Source: Chloroflexota bacterium
Lineage (GTDB): Bacteria > Chloroflexota > Dehalococcoidia > SM23-28-2 > RBG-16-64-32
NCBI GenBank assembly: GCA_016190405.1
Contig: JACPQO010000159.1
Span: 1-5,305, forward strand
Length of the DNA stretch: 5,305 nucleotides
Direction: 5' to 3'
Shown here one piece after another: positions 1 through 4,735 of the stretch. A model generated the notes under the pieces. It saw nothing but the letters and a program-made list of their open reading frames with translations, made no database searches and had not been told where the DNA came from. The translations under genes and the position numbers were made by a program. How positions within the stretch are numbered: position 1 is the first letter of the stretch; the number at the start of each line of letters is the position of its first letter.

Positions 1-748
1 CGATGGACAGGGCCACCGTAGCCGCCGTCCCTTCCAGCCGCTCTTCGACCGGCAGCCCCAGCACGACGCCGATGGTGGACTTGCGCGAGGTGCCGATGAG
101 GATGGGCCGGCCCAGGGCGCGCAGCTCCCCCAGCCGCCGCAGCATCTCCAGCGCCTGCTCCTCCGTCCAGCCGAAGTTGAACCCCGGGTCCACGATTACC
201 CGCTCCTGGGGCAGCCCCTGCTCTCGCGCGATGCGCAGGCTCTCCAGCAGCCCCACCGTGACGTCGCCGATGACGTCGTGGAAGTCGCGGCCCCGCTGGT
301 TGTGCATGGCGATGGCGGGGACGCCGGACTCAGCGGCGACGCGGGCGACCTCCGGCTCGCGGCGGAAGCCGTGGACATCGTTCACCAGGTGGGCGCCGAC
401 GGCCAGGGCGGCGCGCGCCACCTCCGCCTTGTAGGTGTCGATGCTGATGGGGATATCGACCTCTCGCACCAGCCGCTCGATGACCGGGACCGTGCGGCGT
501 ATCTCTTCCCCGGCCGGGATCGGCTCGAAGCCGGGCCGCGTGGACTCGCCGCCCACGTCGATCATGTCGGCGCCCTCGCGGGCCATACGGACACCCTGGT
601 TGACGGCCGCCGCCACGTCGTAGGCCAGGCCGTCGCCGGAGAAGGAGTCCGGCGTCACGTTGACGATGCCCATGACGTAGGTGCGGCTGCCCCAGACGAA
701 CTCCCGCCCGCCGATGGCTATGGGCTGGGGATGCGCTACCTGCTGCAC
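1..748 (-). CDS. folP: Dihydropteroate synthase, 3' end outside window
   Basis: This gene encodes the cytoplasmic folate-pathway enzyme that joins 6-hydroxymethyl-7,8-dihydropterin pyrophosphate to p-aminobenzoate, giving 7,8-dihydropteroate. It is a TIM barrel. I read 249 codons from a GTG at 748, and the frame runs off the left edge. Family motifs appear in order: MGIVNVTPDSFSGDG (residues 26-40), GADMIDVGGESTRPG (59-73), SIDTYK (102-107), NDVHGF (123-128), DPGFNFGWT (187-195) and GTSRKSTIG (219-227). The family usually has about 260-290 residues, so only the last few dozen are missing. The GTG start is preceded by AGGTGG at 752-757, three bases away. The next candidate, Met26, would remove the first strand. 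Two positions differ from the usual consensus: MHNQRG where MHMxG is common, and Trp194 where DPGxGFGK usually has Lys. It is divergent from the rhodanese gene. The family assignment is firm; the symbol follows from it. Confidence 0.95.
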   Translation of the reverse strand, partial: MQQVAHPQPIAIGGREFVWGSRTYVMGIVNVTPDSFSGDGLAYDVAAAVNQGVRMAREGADMIDVGGESTRPGFEPIPAGEEIRRTVPVIERLVREVDIPISIDTYKAEVARAALAVGAHLVNDVHGFRREPEVARVAAESGVPAIAMHNQRGRDFHDVIGDVTVGLLESLRIAREQGLPQERVIVDPGFNFGWTEEQALEMLRRLGELRALGRPILIGTSRKSTIGVVLGLPVEERLEGTAATVALSI

Positions 749-762
749 TTTCCACCTCGCGC

Positions 763-768
763 TATAAT
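763..768 (+). promoter_or_regulatory. Perfect -10 box TATAAT, candidate promoter of the rhodanese operon
   Basis: TATAAT matches the sigma-70 -10 consensus at all six positions and stands in the spacer between folP and the rhodanese. No good -35 is seen: 17 bp upstream is CTGCTG (740-745), and there is no TG extension. If it is used, transcription would begin near 774-776 and the 8-bp-repeat palindrome would be the first structure in the RNA. The call is an inference from one box. I see no convincing promoter for folP in this spacer. Confidence 0.45.
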
Positions 769-780
769 GGGCACCGAATC

Positions 781-849
781 GAACAATCGAACAGTGGAAC
801 AATAGAACACGGCGGCGATATGTTCCACTGCTCCATTGTTCTACTGTTC
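781..849. repeat. Palindrome of 8-bp-phased GAACARTN repeats
   Basis: The left arm (781-809) is a tandem 8-bp repeat: GAACAATC, GAACAGTG, GAACAATA, GAACA. The right arm (821-849) carries the same unit inverted: TGTTCCAC, TGCTCCAT, TGTTCTAC, TGTTC. The 29-bp arms match at 22 positions when one is reverse-complemented, and are separated by an 11-bp GC-rich centre (810-820). In RNA this would fold into one long imperfect hairpin. It lies between two divergent genes, 33 bp from the folP start and 15 bp from the rhodanese start. It does not look coding, has no terminator-like U-tract, and its AT-rich composition contrasts with its surroundings. It could be a dispersed palindromic repeat, a small non-autonomous mobile element, or a leader structure; one copy cannot distinguish these. 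Confidence 0.8.
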
Positions 850-864
850 TGAGAGCGAAGCGAG

Positions 865-1737
865 ATGTCCTCCCACTACCCGCGTCCCGAGATCCTGGCC
901 GAGACCGGCTGGCTGGCCGAGCATCTGGGCGACCCCTCCGTCCGCATCGTGGACTGCGACGAGTTCGCGGCCTACCAGCGGCTGCACGTCCCGGGCGCCG
1001 TCGGCCTCAAGGTGCACCACTACCTTAAGGCGGAGGGCGAGCGGGCGCCGGGGCAGACGGCGGGCACCTACGTGATGGGCCCCGAGGAGTTCGAGCGGGT
1101 GATGTCCGAGCACGGCATCGGCAGCCAGCACACCGTTGTCGCCTACGACGGGATGGGCGGTCTGTACGCCGCGCGGCTGTGGTGGGCGCTGGACTACTAC
1201 GGCCACACGAACTGCAAGCTGCTGAACGGCGGCTTCCACAAGTGGTTCAGCGAAGGCCGCCCCGTGACCCGCGACCAGCCCCACGTGGAGCCGGCGACCT
1301 TCAGGGTCCGGCCGGGGAGCGACTGCCTGTGCACCCTGGACGGCGTGCGCGACGCCCTCGGCCGCGAGGCTGTCGTCATCTGGGACGTGCGCTCGCGGGA
1401 GGAGCACACGGGCGACGACCGGCGCCAGAACCGGCGCGCCGGCCGCATCCCGGGCGCCGTCCACCTGGAGTGGCTGGACATGACGGTGCGGCCGCCGGAG
1501 CGCTCCGGCCTGCTGCTGCCCGCCGGGGAGATCCGCTGCAAGCTGGATATCCTGGGGATAACGCCGGAGAAGCAGGTGCTGACCCACTGACAGGCCGGCA
1601 TCCGTGCGGCGCACGGAACGTTCGTCCTGCGGCTGATGGGCCACGACCGCGTCCGGACCTACGACGCCTCTTGGAACGAGTGGGGCAACCGCGACGATAC
1701 GCCCATAGTGCGGGGGGCGGAGGGCGCACCCAAATGA
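865..1737 (+). CDS. Two-domain rhodanese sulfurtransferase, probable selenoprotein (in-frame TGA at catalytic position)
   Basis: Rhodaneses move sulfane sulfur from donors such as thiosulfate or 3-mercaptopyruvate to an acceptor through a persulfide on one catalytic cysteine. The first domain (about residues 10-135) has the inactive-domain pattern AYDGMGGLYAARLWWAL (93-109), with Asp95 in place of the nucleophile. The second (about 155-281) has VIWDVRSREEH (171-181) and GRIPGAVHLEW (193-203). The frame then meets TGA at codon 242, followed in frame by QAGIRAAHGTFVLRLMGHD and YDASWNEWGN, the normal end of the family. The active-site loop would read U242-QAGIR, where relatives have CQAGIR. Read through, the protein has 290 residues, the usual family length. 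Stopping at 1590 gives 241 residues with no catalytic site. An in-frame TGA at 850-852 forces the ATG at 865; its Shine-Dalgarno is weak (GAGAG, 851-855). The rhodanese family call is firm. Selenocysteine is inferred; nonsense mutation or base error remains possible. Confidence 0.8.
1588..1590 (+). other. In-frame TGA at the catalytic cysteine codon, candidate selenocysteine codon
   Basis: The TGA stands between LTH and QAGIRAAHG, which is where two-domain rhodaneses carry their only catalytic cysteine. Homology resumes at the very next codon with no frame change, and no other stop occurs in the 290-codon frame. TGC to TGA is a one-base change, so an error or a fresh mutation could produce it. 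However, a random stop would have no reason to fall on this one codon. TGA also terminates the amidase (2406-2408), its partner (3797-3799) and this gene (1735-1737), arguing against general reassignment. Confidence 0.7.
1591..1629 (+). promoter_or_regulatory. Candidate bacterial SECIS hairpin just after the TGA
   Basis: A perfect 7-bp stem, TCCGTGC (1601-1607) with GCACGGA (1611-1617), closes a three-base loop GGC (1608-1610). A lower stem CAGG (1591-1594) with CCTG (1626-1629) starts right after the TGA, and a few pairs between them are possible with a bulged U at 1621. The loop starts 17 bases after the TGA and its first two bases are G. As I recall, bacterial SECIS elements that recruit SelB have a loop of 3-14 nt with an early G, 16-37 nt from the UGA, so this fits. 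The caveat is that these are ordinary GC-rich codons for a conserved peptide, and related cysteine genes may form similar hairpins. Confidence 0.5.
1719..1724 (+). promoter_or_regulatory. Shine-Dalgarno GGAGGG for the PP-loop ATPase, inside the rhodanese gene
   Basis: GGAGGG ends nine bases before the ATG at 1734 and supports that start over the much earlier ATG at 1179 in the same frame. It lies within the last codons of the rhodanese, downstream of the TGA at 1588. The second gene could therefore be initiated independently as well as by coupling. Confidence 0.6.
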
Positions 1738-2402
1738 GAGGCAATAGTGTCGTGATGTGCTGGAGCGGTGGCAAGGACAGCGCCTTCGCCCTGTGGAAGC
1801 TACAGCAGGACCGGCGCTACAACGTAACCGGCCTGCTGACCACGCTGACGGAAGGCTACAACCGCGTGGCGATGGCCGGCTTCCGCGAGGAGCTGCTGCA
1901 CGCCCAGGGGGAGAGACTCGGCCTGCCGCTGTACCCGGTATGGATCCCTCCGGCATGTATCAACCGGGTTTATGAGGCGGCGATGGCCCGCGCCATTGAA
2001 CGGATCAAGCTCGATGGCGCCCAGGCGGTGGCCTTCGGAGACATCTACCTGGAAGACGTGCGGGCCTACCGGGAGAAGATGATGGCGCCAACGGGGCTGG
2101 AGACCCTGTTCCCCAATTGGGGGTCCGACACGCAGAAGATGGCGCGAGAGGTGATTGACGCCGGTTTCCGGGCGACATTGGTCTGCGTGGACCCGAACCA
2201 GGTACCAGCGGACTTGGCCGGTCGGGAGTACGACGATTCGTTGCTACAGAACCTACCGGACGGCGCCGACCCGTGCGGCGAGCGGGGGGAGTTTCACACC
2301 TTCGTGCACGCGGCGCCCAACTTCCGGTCGCCGATCGGTGTACGTGCGGGCGAGCGCGTCCAGCGGGACGGTTTCTGGTTCGCGGACCTGCTGCCGCTCT
2401 AG
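1734..2402 (+). CDS. Dph6/DUF71-family PP-loop ATPase (diphthine--ammonia ligase-like)
   Basis: The product has 222 residues and belongs to the adenine-nucleotide alpha-hydrolase fold. The ATP-binding PP-loop is SGGKDS (11-16). Family-specific motifs follow: FGDIYLEDVRAYREK (101-115), GLETLFPNWG (121-130) and CGERGEFHTFV (181-191). Eukaryotic and archaeal relatives amidate diphthine on elongation factor 2. Bacteria lack diphthamide, so that product name should not be taken literally here. Some bacterial members have been linked to cobalamin salvage, from memory. The ATG overlaps the rhodanese stop as ATGA (1734-1737), a sign of translational coupling, and places the PP-loop near the N-terminus as usual. 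The frame is open back to 1179, but that stretch is the rhodanese read out of frame. The gene ends with tandem stops TAG TAA (2400-2405). The family is firm; the substrate is unknown. Confidence 0.88.
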   Translation: MRGNSVVMCWSGGKDSAFALWKLQQDRRYNVTGLLTTLTEGYNRVAMAGFREELLHAQGERLGLPLYPVWIPPACINRVYEAAMARAIERIKLDGAQAVAFGDIYLEDVRAYREKMMAPTGLETLFPNWGSDTQKMAREVIDAGFRATLVCVDPNQVPADLAGREYDDSLLQNLPDGADPCGERGEFHTFVHAAPNFRSPIGVRAGERVQRDGFWFADLLPL

Positions 2403-2405
2403 TAA

Positions 2406-3800
2406 TCACAGCGCCGGCGCCCGTTTGTGCCACTCCGTCGCCTGTTCGTAGGCGTGGGCAGCGCGCAGCACCGTTTCTTCCTGCCACCAGCGGGCGGCCA
2501 GTTGCAGGCCGATGGGTAGGCCACTTGTCGTGAAGCCGCAGGGGACCGAAATGGCCGGCACGCCCAGCAGGTTGAAGGGGCCGGTGAAGCGCACCAGAGT
2601 CATCGTGGTCTGGACCTCGCTCTCCTCGATGCGCGGCGGCGGCACCGGCGTCGTCGGCGTGGCCAGCAGGTCCACGCGGTCGAACACCTGCTGCCGCCAC
2701 TCCTGCACGATGAGCTCCCGTAGCCGCTGCGCCTGCACGTAGTGCATGCCCAGGAACGCCATGCCCAGCTCCAGCCGCTGCCGGATGTCGTCGCCGTAGT
2801 CCTGGGGCCGCTCCGCCAGCCAGCGCTGGTGGTAGGCCAACGCTTCCGGCATCATGATCGCCGTCACCGCCGCCGGCGCCTCCGCGATGTGGGGCAGCGA
2901 TACCTCTGCCACCTCCGCGCCCAGCTTCGTCAACACCTCGATGGCCGTCCGCACCGCCTTCAGGACCTCTGGCTCCACGTTGTCGAAGAAGTACTGGCGC
3001 GGCACCCCCACGCGCAGGCCCTTCAGGTTCCCTTTAAGGCCGCGACGGTAGTCCGGCACCGGCTCGTCGCTGCTGGAGTCGTCCAGGGGGTCCTTCCCCG
3101 CCAGGACGCCCAGGACGATGGCGGCGTCCTCGGCCGTGCGGGCCAGGGGCCCCACGTGGTCCAGGGCCCAGCTCAGGGGCACCACGCCCCGCCGGCTGAC
3201 CCGCCCGAACGTCGGCTTCAGCCCCACCACCCCGCACAGGGAGGCCGGGATGCGTATGGAGCCGCCGGTATCGGTGCCCAGGGCGGCCAGGCACTCGCCG
3301 GCGGCCAGGGCGCAGGCGGAACCGGAGCTGGAGCCGCCGCAGACGCGGCTGTCGTCCCAGGGGTTGCGCGCCGCGCCGTAGTGGGGGTTCACGCCGGTGG
3401 CCCCGAAGGCAAACTCGTGCAGGTTCAGCTTACCGATGATGATGGCCCCGGCGGCCTTCAGCCGTGCGGTGGCCTCGGCGTCCTCGGCCGGGACGTGGTC
3501 GGCCATGATCTTGGAGCCGGCGGTGGTGCGCACACCGGCCGTGGCGAACAGGTCCTTCAGCGCCACCGGCAGGCCGTGCAGCGGGCCCTTGTAGTTCCCC
3601 TTGGCGATCGCCTGTTGCGCCTGCCGCGCCGATTGCAGCGCCGTCTCCCGCGTTACCGTGATGAAGGCCTTCAGGTGGCCGTCCAGGCGGCCGATGCGTT
3701 CCAGGCAGGCGTCTGTCAACTCTACCGGCGATATCTTGTGGCGGCGGATCTGGTCACCAGCCTCGGCCAGGGAAAGCCGCGCCAGTTCCGCCACGCTCAT
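2406..3800 (-). CDS. Amidase-signature family hydrolase (GatA/AtzE-like)
   Basis: This 464-residue amidase-signature enzyme hydrolyses (or transfers) the amide group of a carboxamide substrate in the cytoplasm. The Ser-cisSer-Lys triad is visible: Lys82 in VALKDLF, Ser157 in GGSSSGSA (155-162), and the nucleophile Ser181 in GTDTGGSIRIP (175-185). The spacings of 75 and 24 residues agree with characterised members such as FAAH. GLKPTFGRVSRRGVVPLSWALDHVGPLAR lies downstream, shown here only as the conserved block at 193-221. Length is normal and all key residues are present. The ATG at 3800 has GGAG about nine bases upstream and overlaps the stop of the small upstream gene as ATGA. No GatB is present, so I favour a catabolic or biosynthetic amidase over the tRNA-dependent amidotransferase, although GatA cannot be excluded from one gene. 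The stop is TGA. Substrate is not inferable. Confidence 0.92.
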   Translation of the reverse strand: MSVAELARLSLAEAGDQIRRHKISPVELTDACLERIGRLDGHLKAFITVTRETALQSARQAQQAIAKGNYKGPLHGLPVALKDLFATAGVRTTAGSKIMADHVPAEDAEATARLKAAGAIIIGKLNLHEFAFGATGVNPHYGAARNPWDDSRVCGGSSSGSACALAAGECLAALGTDTGGSIRIPASLCGVVGLKPTFGRVSRRGVVPLSWALDHVGPLARTAEDAAIVLGVLAGKDPLDDSSSDEPVPDYRRGLKGNLKGLRVGVPRQYFFDNVEPEVLKAVRTAIEVLTKLGAEVAEVSLPHIAEAPAAVTAIMMPEALAYHQRWLAERPQDYGDDIRQRLELGMAFLGMHYVQAQRLRELIVQEWRQQVFDRVDLLATPTTPVPPPRIEESEVQTTMTLVRFTGPFNLLGVPAISVPCGFTTSGLPIGLQLAARWWQEETVLRAAHAYEQATEWHKRAPAL

Positions 3801-3991
3801 CGCTGAGCGCTCCGGGGCGGGCGAAAGCGGCAGGCCGGCTCCACCTCGCCGTACTGCACGGACGCGAGGGCCTGCTGGCCGGCCTGGACGATGGGCAGAG
3901 CCAGGGCCAGAGCGGCGATGCGCTCCCTCGTCAGGGGAACGCCGGCCAGATCGGCCAGAGAACGGGCGCTATCGCGGGGGTCTTCGTCCAT
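3797..3991 (-). CDS. AtzG/GatC-like small amidase partner protein
   Basis: The product is 64 residues from ATG 3991. Small proteins of this kind (AtzG, DUF4089, GatC-like) wrap around and stabilise an amidase-signature subunit. The pattern fits: a helix with LAGVPLTRERIAALAL (15-30), a second helix (31-47), and a C-terminal EPACRFRPP (51-59) like the EPAxxFRP ending of AtzG-type proteins. Its TGA overlaps the amidase ATG as ATGA, so the two are translationally coupled and probably form a complex. The frame also opens at ATG 4087 (96 residues), but the only good promoter (4023-4050) lies inside that extension and AGGTGG sits just before 3991, so I prefer the shorter form. Similarity is short, so the subfamily is tentative; the partner role rests largely on context. 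Confidence 0.7.
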   Translation of the reverse strand: MDEDPRDSARSLADLAGVPLTRERIAALALALPIVQAGQQALASVQYGEVEPACRFRPPRSAQR

Positions 3992-4022
3992 GCCACCTGT
4001 AACGGACGTGCTGCCTAGGCAC

Positions 4023-4050
4023 ACTGTAACAGGCCGTGAGCCCCTGTCAA
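4023..4050 (-). promoter_or_regulatory. Sigma-70-like promoter for the small protein-amidase operon
   Basis: On the minus strand TTGACA (4050-4045) is a perfect -35, followed after 16 bp by TACAGT (4028-4023), which matches the -10 at four of six positions and has the extended-10 TG one base upstream. Transcription would start near 4016, leaving a leader of about 25 nt before the ATG at 3991. This is one of the best promoter candidates in the window. Confidence 0.6.
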
Positions 4051-4094
4051 CGGGGTTCTCGACACAATGTTGACGGATTATCTGCATAAGCGTC

Positions 4095-4123
4095 TTGACA
4101 AGCGGGGCGCGACCGACTAACTT
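4095..4123 (+). promoter_or_regulatory. Candidate promoter for the right-hand membrane protein genes
   Basis: TTGACA (4095-4100) is a perfect -35. After 17 bp, TAACTT (4118-4123) matches the -10 consensus at only three positions, including the important first TA and last T. It points away from the amidase promoter, 44 bp from its -35. Transcription would start near 4130 and give a leader of about 68 nt that contains the 8-bp hairpin. The weak -10 limits confidence. Confidence 0.4.
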
Positions 4124-4152
4124 TCAGGCAAATATGGTGACGCAATCATCAC

Positions 4153-4176
4153 AGTCGGATTTCCAGTCATCCGACT
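4153..4176 (+). repeat. 8-bp inverted repeat in the leader of the membrane protein gene
   Basis: AGTCGGAT (4153-4160) and ATCCGACT (4169-4176) are perfect reverse complements around an 8-base centre TTCCAGTC. It lies between the candidate promoter and the Shine-Dalgarno GAGGAGG (4186-4192). It could be an RNA hairpin affecting initiation or a dimeric operator. No U-tract follows, so it is not a typical terminator. Confidence 0.55.
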
Positions 4177-4197
4177 AGCTCTTCCGAGGAGGTCCGG

Positions 4198-4668
4198 ATG
4201 GAAAGTAAATCGAACGACATCATGGAGAAGTTCAAGGCCCTGGGCCTCGGCGAGAAGATCATCTTGATCGCTGCGCCGCTCTTTTTCATAGACGGCTTCC
4301 TCCCCTGGTTCGACTACGACATCGAAGGGTTCGGCGGCCCCAGCAGGAGCGGCTGGTCGGGAGATCTTTCGTTCCTCTCGATTATCGCGATTCTGGCCGC
4401 GGTCGTAATGGTGGCACAGATCGCGGTGGCGCGGTTCACAACCCTCAAACTGCCAGCGCTGCCGCAGGGGGTCACCTGGGCCCGCGTGCACCTTGGTCTT
4501 GCGGGTTACGTGGCTTTCGCGGTGGTAATTCGCCTGATCGTCGGTGAATCGGCAGGATCCTTCGACGCAGACATGGCGTTCGGGATCTGGATTGCGGTCA
4601 TTTTGGCGGTGGCCCTGGCCGCGGGCGGCCTTCTGATGTTCCAGCAAGAGAAGCAGTCCGCCGCCTAG
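4198..4668 (+). CDS. Four-helix integral membrane protein, function unknown
   Basis: I do not recognise a characterised family. The 156-residue product starts at an ATG six bases after a strong Shine-Dalgarno (GAGGAGG, 4186-4192). A short charged N-terminus (1-19) is followed by four hydrophobic segments at about 20-38, 57-77, 95-115 and 126-148, ending in a polar tail QQEKQSAA. The first segment ends in FLPWFDYDIEGFGG (34-47); an LPWF-like motif after the first helix occurs in several small membrane proteins of unassigned function, as I recall. The loop 39-56 is rich in Gly, Asp and Ser. There are no catalytic motifs and no cleavable signal peptide. It is followed after 67 bp by another membrane protein on the same strand, so the two may be co-transcribed. 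The gene is well supported; its role is not. Confidence 0.8.
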   Translation: MESKSNDIMEKFKALGLGEKIILIAAPLFFIDGFLPWFDYDIEGFGGPSRSGWSGDLSFLSIIAILAAVVMVAQIAVARFTTLKLPALPQGVTWARVHLGLAGYVAFAVVIRLIVGESAGSFDADMAFGIWIAVILAVALAAGGLLMFQQEKQSAA

Positions 4669-4735
4669 CCCAAAACGATCCAATGCCGCTGGCCGCGCGA
4701 CAAGGCAAGGCCGCCGTACGAGCTGGGAGGGAACC

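Noticed and set aside
781..849. CRISPR array or rho-independent terminator
   Set aside because: The units are only 8 bp with no spacers, and no U-tract follows the palindrome.
865..1590. A complete 241-residue rhodanese ending at the first TGA
   Set aside because: It would lack the catalytic loop and the last 48 conserved residues, which follow in frame without interruption; the frame should be read to 1737.
1179..1733. An N-terminal extension of the PP-loop ATPase from ATG 1179
   Set aside because: This stretch is the rhodanese in another frame. Its translation is Arg/Pro/Gly-rich with no family resemblance, and the PP-loop belongs near the N-terminus, as with ATG 1734.
865..1737. General reassignment of UGA to an amino acid
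   Set aside because: TGA ends the amidase, the small partner and the rhodanese at the expected family lengths.
841..1956. A 371-codon minus-strand frame opposite the rhodanese
   Set aside because: It is an antisense shadow in GC-rich DNA, rich in Arg, Ala and Val with no motifs, and it crosses two well-supported plus-strand genes.
2742..3806. A 354-codon plus-strand frame opposite the amidase
   Set aside because: The minus strand has the complete amidase triad; this frame is its His/Arg/Gln-rich mirror.
3992..4087. A longer start (ATG 4087) for the small amidase partner
   Set aside because: The best minus-strand promoter lies inside this extension and the extra residues resemble nothing in the family.
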